64,000 nucleotides of DNA from an uncultured Fodinibius sp. (GTDB lineage: Bacteria > Bacteroidota > Rhodothermia > Balneolales > Balneolaceae), in assembly GCA_913056235.1 (NCBI GenBank), contig CAJXMW010000007.1, positions 1-64,000 of the forward strand. Reading direction: 5' to 3'. Below are positions 49,887 through 58,721 of this stretch, piece after piece. A program made the translations under genes and the position numbers. The notes under the pieces were generated by a model. That model saw nothing but the letters and a program-made list of their open reading frames with translations. It was not told where the DNA came from and did not search any database. Position 1 is the first letter of the stretch; every line of letters begins with the position of its first letter.

Positions 49887-51947
49887 ATGTCAGAGAATAA
49901 GAAATCGCCTAAAAATAACTCCGATACAAAAGACGGGCTCGGAGGAGATAACAGTTCCCCTAAGTTTCCCATCTGGATATATGTTGTTCTGTTGATGGTG
50001 TTATTGGCCGTTCAATTCTATTTTATGAATTCTGACAGCGGCAACAGAATAAAATACAGTACATTCCTGGAATATGTTGAAAAAGGATATGTCGATGATA
50101 TCACTATAGAAAATGGCCAATATATTTATGGCAAGTACAGCGAAAAGGCTGTCAAAGAGGGGATTGTTACACCAGCGAACTCTGAGCAGGAGCAGTGGTC
50201 GCTGACAACCTCATCACAAGGCAACCGCTTTACAACCACCATGCTCGCGGGTGATGATATACGTCCGGTACTCGACAGTAATGAGGTGACTTATGATGTT
50301 ACCATTAAAGAAGACTGGTTTAGCGGTATTTTCGTTTGGTTGCTGTTAATTGGGGTGGCCATAGCTTTCTGGATCTTTATATTCCGACGTATGAATCCTG
50401 GACAGCAGGTGTTGAATATTGGCAAAAACAAGGCGTCGCTGTACGACAAACAAGCTGAAAACCAGATATCATTTAAAGATGTGGCCGGGCTCGAAGAGGC
50501 CAAGGCTGAGGTAGAAGAGGTCGTTGAGTTTCTTCAAAATCCGCAGAAGTTTACCAAGTTGGGCGGCAAACTTCCCAAAGGCGTATTATTGGTAGGTCCT
50601 CCCGGAACCGGTAAAACATTGCTTGCAAAAGCCACAGCCGGTGAAGCCGAAGTGCCGTTTTTTAGTCTTAGTGGTTCAGATTTTGTAGAAATGTTTGTGG
50701 GCGTTGGCGCGGCTCGCGTACGCGACTTGTTTAAACAGGCCAAAGAAAAGGCACCGTGCATCATCTTTATTGATGAAATTGATGCCATCGGCCGCAGCCG
50801 TGGTAAGGGCATGATGATGGGATCGAACGATGAGCGTGAAAATACCCTCAATCAATTGCTGAGTGAGATGGATGGTTTTAACACAGATAAGGGTGTTATT
50901 ATCATGGCTGCGACAAACCGCCCGGATGTGCTCGATTCAGCGCTACTGCGTCCCGGTCGTTTTGATCGCCAGATTCTTATTGACAAGCCTGACCTACGGG
51001 GTCGGATGGAAGTCTTGAAAGTGCATACGCAAAAGCTCAAGCTTTCCAAGGATATTGACCTGAAACTACTGGCTTCTCAAACGCCTGGATTTGCCGGAGC
51101 CGAGTTGGCTAATCTTTGTAACGAAGCTGCTTTGATGGCTGCTCGTCGAGGTAAAGATGCTGTAGAGATGGAGGATTTTCAGGATTCTATTGAACGCGTG
51201 ATTGCGGGTCTCGAAAAGAAAAATAAGCTCATCAGTCCTAAGGAGCGTGAAATCGTTGCTTACCACGAGGCTGGTCATGCCATTGTCGGCTGGTATCTTG
51301 AACACACCGATCCCGTGCTGAAAGTGAGTATTGTGCCACGTGGACTGGCAGCCTTGGGCTATACGCTGCAAACACCGCTTGAAGACCGTTTCTTAATGAC
51401 TACTGAAGAACTCAATGACAAGATTTGTGCTCTGCTAGGGGGACGAATAGCCGAAGAAATTATCTTTGGCCGTATCTCAACGGGAGCACAAAATGATCTT
51501 GAACGAATCACTAATCTGGCGTTTGCCATGGTGGCTGAATATGGTATGAGTGACGAGCTGGGATACTTGTCACTAAAGGATTCTCAAAATCCAGAAAACA
51601 GCTACGGTTTTAACAAAAAATATTCCGAGCATACCGCCGAACGCATCGATGAGGCCGTAAGTGCGATCATCCAACAAAACTACGAGCGCACCAAAGAGCT
51701 CATACTCAAGCATAAGGATAAGCTTGAGCAGATGGCCAAGACCTTGTTAGATAAAGAGGTGCTTGATCATAATGATCTGAAAGATCTCCTTGGCGACCAT
51801 CCCGAAGGAAAGTATCCTGAAGGTATTTTCGCAAGTGAAAAATCAACCGAATCGGCCAATGGTTCGGAAGAACACTCTAACGCCGAGGTGCTCGAAGATC
51901 AGGAACAAGATGCTTCCGAAAGTCCGTCTGCTGACACCGGAAAATAA
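49887..51947 (+). CDS. ftsH: ATP-dependent zinc metalloprotease FtsH
   Basis: About 686 residues from ATG 49887 (an upstream TTG at 49869 is less likely). Two membrane helices (about 28-46 and 140-162) enclose a periplasmic domain; the AAA+ module has Walker A GPPGTGKT at about 237 and '[13 protein letters not shown]' (Walker B); the zinc site HEAGH is at about 459. C-terminal tail is acidic. Degrades membrane and regulatory proteins. A weak TTG/TATATTTA pair lies about 40-60 bases upstream. Confidence 0.95.
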   Translation: MSENKKSPKNNSDTKDGLGGDNSSPKFPIWIYVVLLMVLLAVQFYFMNSDSGNRIKYSTFLEYVEKGYVDDITIENGQYIYGKYSEKAVKEGIVTPANSEQEQWSLTTSSQGNRFTTTMLAGDDIRPVLDSNEVTYDVTIKEDWFSGIFVWLLLIGVAIAFWIFIFRRMNPGQQVLNIGKNKASLYDKQAENQISFKDVAGLEEAKAEVEEVVEFLQNPQKFTKLGGKLPKGVLLVGPPGTGKTLLAKATAGEAEVPFFSLSGSDFVEMFVGVGAARVRDLFKQAKEKAPCIIFIDEIDAIGRSRGKGMMMGSNDERENTLNQLLSEMDGFNTDKGVIIMAATNRPDVLDSALLRPGRFDRQILIDKPDLRGRMEVLKVHTQKLKLSKDIDLKLLASQTPGFAGAELANLCNEAALMAARRGKDAVEMEDFQDSIERVIAGLEKKNKLISPKEREIVAYHEAGHAIVGWYLEHTDPVLKVSIVPRGLAALGYTLQTPLEDRFLMTTEELNDKICALLGGRIAEEIIFGRISTGAQNDLERITNLAFAMVAEYGMSDELGYLSLKDSQNPENSYGFNKKYSEHTAERIDEAVSAIIQQNYERTKELILKHKDKLEQMAKTLLDKEVLDHNDLKDLLGDHPEGKYPEGIFASEKSTESANGSEEHSNAEVLEDQEQDASESPSADTGK

Positions 51948-52021
51948 CTCGTTTTAGTCTATATCTGCTTCGAACAATTAGATAACTGCGATAGCAGAAT
52001 ACCCTCCTTTATTTGCCGCAA

Positions 52022-52065
52022 ACGGCTGTGTTAACATTAGCTTAAAATTAGAATAACACAGCCGT
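52022..52065. other. Twelve-base inverted repeat overlapping the Pho-box array
   Basis: ACGGCTGTGTTA (52022-52033) and TAACACAGCCGT (52054-52065) are perfect complements with a 20-base loop, between ftsH and the TonB receptor. There is no T run behind it, so it is more likely an operator or an attenuator-like structure than a terminator. It overlaps the direct hexamers described separately. Confidence 0.5.
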
Positions 52066-52090
52066 AACGGTGCCATAACAGTTCTACAAT
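52031..52090 (+). promoter_or_regulatory. Array of five Pho-box-like hexamers plus -10 element
   Basis: Hexamers TTAACA (52031), TTAAAA (52042), ATAACA (52053), GTAACG (52064), ATAACA (52075) lie exactly 11 bases apart, as do PhoB/PhoP half-sites in direct repeat (one DNA turn each). Immediately after comes TACAAT (52085-52090), a -10 hexamer, 26 bases before the TonB-receptor ATG. Binding by a phosphate-starvation activator is the simplest reading; it is not proven. Confidence 0.6.
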
Positions 52091-52115
52091 CTTAGTGTGC
52101 TATTCTTGGTATGTC

Positions 52116-54920
52116 ATGTTAAGACAGAACCCAAAAATAAAATCAGCACACACCGTGAAACGAATACTCAATTCTACCACGACAAAATTTTCTGTCTTAT
52201 TCATCGCTACTATTTTTAGCTTAACTGCACTTTGCTCTGCGCAATCGGGAGCCAAGAATGCCGGTAAAATAGCCGGTAAGGTGGTGAATAGTAAGACAGG
52301 AGAACCGATAATTGGCGCCAACGTATCAATTACCGGGTCAGGCCAGGGCGCTGCAACTGATATTGACGGAAGTTATGTGATTAAGGATGTAAATCCGGGC
52401 ATTTATTCCGTGACGATCTCGTACATCTCTTACGCTAAAAAAACAGTTACTGACGTAGAAGTAGATCCCAATAAAACGACCAGGCTTACAGTTTCGCTTG
52501 AGCCGAAAACTGTTGGCATGGAAGAAGTGACAGTAACGGCCCGGGCCAGCCGCAGTAGTGAAGCAGGACTCTTGGCTATCCAACGTAAATCTGTGCCCAT
52601 GCAGGATGGTATGTCTTCTGAACAGATTTCAAAGATAGGAGACAGCGACGTAGGAGCCGCGTTGAGGCGCGTAACAGGTGTGACCGTTCGTAATGGCAAG
52701 GATATTTACGTGCGCGGACTTGGTAACCGCTATAGTAATATCCAGCTGAACGGATCGCAGGTACCGTCTACAGATCCCAACAAAAAAGAAGCACCGACTG
52801 ACTTGTTTGGCAGTGGGCTTGTTGAGAGCATCATGGTCCAGAAAACCTATACGGCTGACCAGTTGGCCGAATTTTCCGGAGGCTCGGTAAAGATTGAAAC
52901 AAAGCAATTTCCCTATGAGCGTAACTTCACTATGAGTTACTCAACCAGCTTCAATACGGTATCAACATTTGAGAATACGTTATCAAGCCCGGGTAGCCCA
53001 ACTGATTTTCTAGGCTATGATAGCGGTAAGCGAAGTCTGCCATCTGTGTTGAATACGCAACGGGTGAGCCAGCAAAATTCCGGGCAAGTTGTTCAAGGGC
53101 TCCACAACGATTGGGATATCAGCCGCAACAAGGTTGGGATTCCCTCACAAAGTATAAGCGTGAATTATGCTAATCAATTCAACAAGTATAACATGCCGAT
53201 AGGGGTGGTTAGTAACTTTTCTTACAAGTTCGATCGCGAATTTGAGCCTAATAAAACTGAACGTTTTATGCAGTTTTTTAAGCAGAACGGTGAGCCTAAT
53301 TATATCACCAACTATACAAAAGATGAAGGTACCGAGACGGCTGAGACGAGTGCAATGCTCAATATCTTTGCAAAACCTTCTTCCGTTACAAAATTTGGGG
53401 TCAAGACCCTCTATTCGAATTCAGCACGATATAACAAAACCATTGTACAGGGCCCCTATCAAAACGGGGTAACACGTCAGACTGTACTTGATTTTGATCG
53501 CCGCAGCATCTTCTCAACAACCCTCGAAGGGGAAACCTACTTCGATAATTTCTTTGCCTCGAATCTTGAGGGACACATCAGTTACAATCAGGCTCAGCGC
53601 ATCCGTCCCGACCGTCGGTCCACCCGATATAACCTGGTTGGCGACGAGTATCAATTCCAACCATTTGGCGATAACAACGGACACTTCTTTTCTGATCAGG
53701 ATGACAAAAACTACTCGGCTGAAATGAAGTACAAGATGAAGCCGTTTAAGTTTTTGAATATTTCCGCCGGTGGTAATGTGATTGTCAAGGATCGTCATTT
53801 TACTGCACGGCGAATTACGTATCGCGATCAGCTAGCGCCTTATCTGCCAAGTGATCTCAAAACCCAACCTGCGGGTGTTGTTTTGGATGACCAGAATGTT
53901 GCGGGACAGGGCAACAATGGATATCTCGAACTAACCGAGACAACGCAATTTAATTCCGACTGGTATGATGGATTTCAAACTATTTACGCCGGATTCATGA
54001 GTACCAATTGGAAGCCACTGGAAAAGCTCACGCTTGAGCTCGGCTTGCGCGTAGAGCAATCGACACAAACGATTGAGGTTCCCACTGAGGGTATTGACAG
54101 TGATTATGAGGAAGTATCACAAGTGGACAGCACGGACTTTTTACCGGCCGTAAATGTTACCTATCAACTTGCGGATCGAACCAACATTCGATTAGCCTAC
54201 TCCCAGACGTTGGCACGTCCGGAATTCCGAGAGATCTCGAATTTCAATTTCGCGGATTACCTCGGCGGCCAGCGCGTGTATGGAAATCCCGACTTGAAGG
54301 AAACCAATATTACCAATTACGATATTCGCTTTGAGACATATCCAAGCGGTGGACAGATGTTGGCACTTAGCGCTTTTTACAAGCATTTCAAAAATCCCAT
54401 TGAAAAATTCTATCGCTTAACGGATGCCAATGAGGTATTCTTCGACAATGCTCCGGAAGCAGATCTGTATGGCGTAGAAATTGAGGGACGAAAAAATATA
54501 ACGCCTCGTCTGCAGATGGTGGCTAACGCTTCATACATTTATTCTCAATCTCGGATGAATGAAAGTGCCAGCAGCCGGGTAGCAAATGTGGAGCGCCCCA
54601 TGGTTGGGCAGTCGCCGTATATCATCAATGTCTCAGCTTTTTACCAGATCCCTACATTGGATATGGATCTATCGCTGAGCTACAACACCTTTGGCGAACG
54701 CATAGTGACCGTAGGCAAGAATGCTCAGCAGTATGATGAGTATGAGCAGCCATTCCATGACGTGGGAGCTACTATTGATTACCAAGTTGGGAAGTTCGAC
54801 TTGAGTTTAGAAGTGAGCAATTTGTTGAATGATTCGCACCTGTATAAGCAGGGACCCGCTACCACTTTCCGCTATAAGCCGGGTATGAGCTTTAGCCTGG
54901 GTGCTTCGATGGATCTGTAA
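52116..54920 (+). CDS. TonB-dependent receptor, CarboxypepD-like N-terminal domain, likely phosphate-responsive
   Basis: About 934 residues from ATG 52116; an upstream GTG (52095) falls within the promoter. A basic N-terminal region and hydrophobic core (about 22-42) form the signal. Then a carboxypeptidase-regulatory-like domain ('GKIAGKVVNSKTGEPIIGANVSITG', about 48-75), a plug with 'SDVGAALRRVTGVTVRNGKDIYVRGLGNRYSNIQLNGSQVPSTDP' and a long barrel ending with aromatic-rich strands and Leu. TonB-ExbB driven import across the outer membrane is expected. The five-hexamer array upstream and the coupled lipoprotein gene suggest a phosphorus-scavenging role; the ligand is unknown. Confidence 0.9.
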   Translation: MLRQNPKIKSAHTVKRILNSTTTKFSVLFIATIFSLTALCSAQSGAKNAGKIAGKVVNSKTGEPIIGANVSITGSGQGAATDIDGSYVIKDVNPGIYSVTISYISYAKKTVTDVEVDPNKTTRLTVSLEPKTVGMEEVTVTARASRSSEAGLLAIQRKSVPMQDGMSSEQISKIGDSDVGAALRRVTGVTVRNGKDIYVRGLGNRYSNIQLNGSQVPSTDPNKKEAPTDLFGSGLVESIMVQKTYTADQLAEFSGGSVKIETKQFPYERNFTMSYSTSFNTVSTFENTLSSPGSPTDFLGYDSGKRSLPSVLNTQRVSQQNSGQVVQGLHNDWDISRNKVGIPSQSISVNYANQFNKYNMPIGVVSNFSYKFDREFEPNKTERFMQFFKQNGEPNYITNYTKDEGTETAETSAMLNIFAKPSSVTKFGVKTLYSNSARYNKTIVQGPYQNGVTRQTVLDFDRRSIFSTTLEGETYFDNFFASNLEGHISYNQAQRIRPDRRSTRYNLVGDEYQFQPFGDNNGHFFSDQDDKNYSAEMKYKMKPFKFLNISAGGNVIVKDRHFTARRITYRDQLAPYLPSDLKTQPAGVVLDDQNVAGQGNNGYLELTETTQFNSDWYDGFQTIYAGFMSTNWKPLEKLTLELGLRVEQSTQTIEVPTEGIDSDYEEVSQVDSTDFLPAVNVTYQLADRTNIRLAYSQTLARPEFREISNFNFADYLGGQRVYGNPDLKETNITNYDIRFETYPSGGQMLALSAFYKHFKNPIEKFYRLTDANEVFFDNAPEADLYGVEIEGRKNITPRLQMVANASYIYSQSRMNESASSRVANVERPMVGQSPYIINVSAFYQIPTLDMDLSLSYNTFGERIVTVGKNAQQYDEYEQPFHDVGATIDYQVGKFDLSLEVSNLLNDSHLYKQGPATTFRYKPGMSFSLGASMDL

Positions 54921-55032
54921 GCGACGATGATAATCATTTGCTCATGTCGAGTTAACTGTTTCTTAAAGGACGTGCTTTATAATCAACCTTAATCGAAATC
55001 ATCCCAAAATCCATAACCAATAAACTCATATT

Positions 55033-56898
55033 ATGAAGTTTAACCTTACTAAATTAGCGAGTCTTTTAGCACTTGCTTTTGTAATGATAGTGTCAGGATG
55101 TAGCAGTGACTCCGATGAGGATCCCTTAGCTGTTAACTCCTTTAGTCCACCCTCTGGAACCGTTGGTACCGAGGTAACAATATCCGGGCAAAGTTTTGCT
55201 CCTTCTGCATCCGGAAATACGGTAACTTTTGCCGGTGACGTTGATGCATCAGTTACTTCTGCTTCCGAATCACAGCTTTCTGTAACAGTTCCCGAAGGAG
55301 CCATGACGGGTCCTATTACAGTAACTGTTGGCGGTGAGTCTGCTTCTTCCAGCAGTGACTTTACGGTCGAAGAGGGGGAAGCTGATTTGGCTATCAACTC
55401 TTTTAGTCCTAAATCTGCAGAAGTTGGTGAAGAGGTAACCATAACCGGTGCTGGTTTTGCTGATACGCGAAGTGGTAATGCGGTATCTTTCAGCGGTGAT
55501 GCTGTTGCTACGGTAACGTCTGTTTCTTCCACTGAACTTACAGTAGAAGTTCCGCAAGATGCTCAAGACGGTCCGATTACTGTTGAAGTTGATGGGAACT
55601 CCGTTACTTCTTCAGAATCTTTCACAGTTCAAGGAGAAATTCCCGCCTCTTATGAAGACCTCCCGGGTAATAAAACACTCATTTCCAGAGATGAAACCTG
55701 GTCAAATGATACTACATTGTCAGGTCCGCAATATGTACTGCCGGGTGTTACACTTACAGTCGAGGAAGGCGTAACGGTTTCCTTTGAGTACCATAACAAC
55801 AATGCTGATGATGTAGGTACAATTATTACTCTGCCTGCTGATGATGAAAACTTTAGCGAAGATCGTCCTTCCGGTCGATTGGTAGCAGAAGGTACAGCTG
55901 ATAATCCCATTGTGTTTACTTCTACGCAGAAAGAAGTTGCAAGCTGGGGCGGTATTATTTTGGCCGGCGAAGCTAGTAACAATGTTCCTGGCGGACGTGG
56001 TGAGATTGAAGGCTTGAGCAGCGGCGTACAATACGGTGCTGATACCAACGGCGGCGAATCATTCAATGACAACGATGACAGTGGTACACTGAGCTACGTA
56101 CAAATTAACTACTCTGGCTACAGTATCTCCGACGGTAGTGAGCTACAAGCACTGACGCTGTATTCTGTAGGTAGCGAAACACAGATTGATCACGTCAGCG
56201 TTTTCAAATCCGTAGATGACGGCATCGAGTTCTTCGGTGGAACAGTTGATGTCAAATACTTCGTAGTTGTAGGTGCCCAAGATGATACTTTTGACGGAGA
56301 CCAGGGATGGTCCGGTCATGGTCAGTTCTGGTTAGGTGTTCAAACCGAAGGGCTACCAACAAACCGTGGTTTCGAAAATGACGGATGTGCCGATCAAGCT
56401 GATTGTGACGGCGGAAATGGGCCTTCAGAATTCCACGTATACAACGCTACAATTTGGGGTAACGACAATGCCAATGGTGAAACAATGTACGGTATGATGC
56501 TCCGTGAAGGTATCACAGGTGAATACAAAAACATCATTGTTGGTAACTTTGGCAAAAATACTGTAGTCCCCATCTATGTTGAGACTGACGGAACAGAATC
56601 TAACGTGGGTAGCAGCTTGACCTTCGGCGGAAACATTTCCTTCAACAATGCTTCCAACGATTACTCATCGCTGCCATATAGCGTAGAAGATGTTGGTGTG
56701 ACCGAAATCGATCCACAATTCTCGGATGCTGCAAACTATGATTTCTCACTGCAGTCTGGTTCGCCTGCTGCTACGAGTGGAGTTGCCATCCCCAGTGATG
56801 AATTCTACTCTCAGGTTAACTTCAGCGGTGCTGTTGGGGTTAAAGATTCAGAAAATGACTGGACTACCAATGCCAATTGGATTAAGTGGGAAGACTAA
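55033..56898 (+). CDS. TIG/IPT-domain lipoprotein with beta-helix-like C-terminal half
   Basis: 621 residues. Signal peptide with lipobox ending at Cys23 (VSGC). Two IPT/TIG immunoglobulin-like domains (about 35-115: 'NSFSPPSGTVGTEVTISGQSF'; about 119-200: 'NSFSPKSAEVGEEVTITGAGF'), then a region of about 400 residues with parallel-beta-helix-like rungs ('RLVAEGTADNPIVFTSTQKEVASWGGIILAGEA', 'TIWGNDNANGETMYGMMLREG') that resembles surface proteins which bind or hydrolyse polymers. Two Cys (CADQADC) may form a disulfide. Located 112 bases after the TonB receptor and probably co-regulated; a terminator follows. Confidence 0.85.
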   Translation: MKFNLTKLASLLALAFVMIVSGCSSDSDEDPLAVNSFSPPSGTVGTEVTISGQSFAPSASGNTVTFAGDVDASVTSASESQLSVTVPEGAMTGPITVTVGGESASSSSDFTVEEGEADLAINSFSPKSAEVGEEVTITGAGFADTRSGNAVSFSGDAVATVTSVSSTELTVEVPQDAQDGPITVEVDGNSVTSSESFTVQGEIPASYEDLPGNKTLISRDETWSNDTTLSGPQYVLPGVTLTVEEGVTVSFEYHNNNADDVGTIITLPADDENFSEDRPSGRLVAEGTADNPIVFTSTQKEVASWGGIILAGEASNNVPGGRGEIEGLSSGVQYGADTNGGESFNDNDDSGTLSYVQINYSGYSISDGSELQALTLYSVGSETQIDHVSVFKSVDDGIEFFGGTVDVKYFVVVGAQDDTFDGDQGWSGHGQFWLGVQTEGLPTNRGFENDGCADQADCDGGNGPSEFHVYNATIWGNDNANGETMYGMMLREGITGEYKNIIVGNFGKNTVVPIYVETDGTESNVGSSLTFGGNISFNNASNDYSSLPYSVEDVGVTEIDPQFSDAANYDFSLQSGSPAATSGVAIPSDEFYSQVNFSGAVGVKDSENDWTTNANWIKWED

Positions 56899-56946
56899 AA
56901 TTATTTAGGTATCTCACATGCAATGTGTGAGGTGTGCTGATCACAG

Positions 56947-56978
56947 GGAGGTTCCATTGATTTGGGGCCTCCTTTTTT
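56947..56978 (+). terminator. Terminator after the TIG lipoprotein gene
   Basis: GGAGGTTCC / GGGGCCTCC (nine pairs with two G-T) around an eight-base loop ATTGATTT, followed by TTTTTT. Closes the TonB receptor-lipoprotein unit. Confidence 0.75.
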
Positions 56979-57102
56979 AATGATAGTTGCCGTTTGAAAA
57001 AAATAGCATATGGTGCTAACTTAATTCGATCAAAATTCGGGAACACTGGGCGATTTAGAATCGTTGATGATACTCATTATACAATAACAGAAAACGATTA
57101 AT

Positions 57103-57555
57103 TTGGTTTTTGTAACACGAAAAGCACATTTTAATGCCGCTCACCGCTTGCACAATCCCGAGAAGTCTGATGAGTGGAATAAGCAAACGTTTGGTAAGTG
57201 CAACCATGAAAATTGGCATGGCCACAATTATATCCTCAATGTGACCGTGGCTGGCAGCCCGGACGAGGAGACTGGTTATGTTATCGATCTATCAAAGCTT
57301 AAATCTATTATCAACACAACTATTGTGGACAAATGTGACCACAAAAACCTGAACATGGATGTTGATTTCCTGGACGGCATCCTGCCATCAACGGAAAACC
57401 TGGTGGAAGCTTTTTTTAAGGAGCTGCAAACTCCCATTCGGGAAGCAACACACGGCAATGGATTTTTATATGAAGTTGAGCTTCGGGAAACCGAACGAAA
57501 TTCGGCAAAATATTGTCCATACCTTTTGAATAACGAAGTACCCGTTACAGACTAA
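57103..57555 (+). CDS. 6-pyruvoyltetrahydropterin synthase-type enzyme (CxxxxxHGH, PTPS-II-like)
   Basis: 150 residues, standard length for the QueD/PTPS fold. Zinc ligands are His14, His39 and His41. The catalytic Cys33 is separated from H39-G-H41 by five residues (CNHENWHGH), the spacing associated with true PTPS making 6-pyruvoyltetrahydropterin, whereas queuosine QueD enzymes use three. The nearest ATG lies too far away; TTG 57103 follows an in-frame stop (57085) and gives the family start. FolE2, which produces its substrate 7,8-dihydroneopterin triphosphate, follows 25 bases downstream. QueD cannot be excluded without tests. Confidence 0.75.
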   Translation: MVFVTRKAHFNAAHRLHNPEKSDEWNKQTFGKCNHENWHGHNYILNVTVAGSPDEETGYVIDLSKLKSIINTTIVDKCDHKNLNMDVDFLDGILPSTENLVEAFFKELQTPIREATHGNGFLYEVELRETERNSAKYCPYLLNNEVPVTD

Positions 57556-57580
57556 CTATCAACGAATTGCAGTAAGGCGA

Positions 57581-58480
57581 ATGATTTCTACAAAATTGAA
57601 ACGTTACTACGACCCTACATTCACTGTATCCCAAGAGTACAAGGATAGTTTGCCGGATCTTCAGAATGGTCCTGCATCGCTTATAGAAGGCGCCGACGTA
57701 CCCATTCAACAAGTCGGTATTTCGGATTTTAAGTTGCCACTAAAGTATCCGCGTCCCGACGGAGAGCTGTTAACGCTGGAAACTTCGGTCGATGGATATG
57801 TGGGTTTGGAAGCCGGCAAGAAGGGGATCAACATGAGCCGGATTATGCGCTCGTTCTATGATTTTAAAGACGATGTATTCCATCCCGATAAGCTGGAAGA
57901 AGTTCTGGAAACGTATCGCGAAGATCTCGATTCGCAGTCAGCGTATCTACGACTTTCATTCAATTATCCGATATTGCAGGAGAGCCTGCGCTCTGATCTG
58001 GAAGGGTATCAATATTATACGGTAGCGATCGAAGGCACTATGAACGCTGATGGCGATTTCCGTAAATTTTTGCATCTTGATTTTGAGTACAGCAGTGCCT
58101 GTCCTTGTTCGTATGAGCTCTCAGAGCACGCTCGAGAGCAGCGTGAAGTCGCTAGTATTCCACATAGCCAGCGCAGCGTAGCCAGTATGACTATTGAACT
58201 GGATGAAGAAATCTTTATCGAAGAGCTAGTACAGCATTGCCGCGAAGCCCTAATGACTGAAACGCAGGTAATGGTAAAACGCGAAGATGAGCAGGCGTTT
58301 GCCGAGATGAATGGAGCTTATCAAAAATTTGTGGAAGATGCGGCGCGCCTGTTATATGAAGAGTTCAACGATGAAGAGCGTATCAGGGACTTTGTGATTC
58401 GATGTGTACACATGGAGAGTCTCCACAGCCATGATGCCGTTAGTCGCATCTGCAAAGGCGTGAAGAACGGTCTGCGTTGA
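57581..58480 (+). CDS. folE2: GTP cyclohydrolase FolE2 (type IB)
   Basis: 299 residues, normal length. FolE2 opens GTP to 7,8-dihydroneopterin triphosphate, first step of folate, biopterin and queuosine routes, and can use manganese instead of zinc. The signature '[25 protein letters not shown]' (C174, C176 region) is the metal site; conserved '[18 protein letters not shown]' is the GTP-binding part. AAGG lies five bases before the ATG. Co-transcribed with the PTPS gene and closed by a strong terminator. Confidence 0.93.
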   Translation: MISTKLKRYYDPTFTVSQEYKDSLPDLQNGPASLIEGADVPIQQVGISDFKLPLKYPRPDGELLTLETSVDGYVGLEAGKKGINMSRIMRSFYDFKDDVFHPDKLEEVLETYREDLDSQSAYLRLSFNYPILQESLRSDLEGYQYYTVAIEGTMNADGDFRKFLHLDFEYSSACPCSYELSEHAREQREVASIPHSQRSVASMTIELDEEIFIEELVQHCREALMTETQVMVKREDEQAFAEMNGAYQKFVEDAARLLYEEFNDEERIRDFVIRCVHMESLHSHDAVSRICKGVKNGLR

Positions 58481-58503
58481 TAATTTAATTCATTACACAC
58501 TTT

Positions 58504-58539
58504 AACCTGACAGGGTTCTTAGACCTGTCAGGTTTTTTT
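58504..58539 (+). terminator. Terminator after folE2
   Basis: Perfect eleven-base stem AACCTGACAGG (58504-58514) / CCTGTCAGGTT (58524-58534) with a nine-base loop and T7 behind. Confidence 0.88.
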
Positions 58540-58666
58540 ATTATATGGACTTTCCTTTTCCTATTTGGTTACTAAGCTCAGCTTAGTAACCAGCCCCCTC
58601 AATAAAATTCATACTGTTTTTTGAAGTGTCCATGCTCCAAATAGTTATTTGACTTCGTGTAAAGAA

Positions 58667-58700
58667 AAAGCCCGAAATCCAACGAAGGATTCCGGGCTTT
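58667..58700 (-). terminator. Terminator after kgd (minus strand)
   Basis: AAAGCCCGAAATCC / GGATTCCGGGCTTT, fourteen pairs with one mismatch, loop AACGAA. On the minus strand TTTTTCTTT follows. Confidence 0.85.
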
Positions 58701-58721
58701 GTATTCAATATTGATTTCTAA

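Noticed and set aside
52022-52065. Inverted repeat read as ftsH terminator
   Set aside because: No T run follows on either strand, and the arms coincide with hexamers of an activator array; operator function is more likely.
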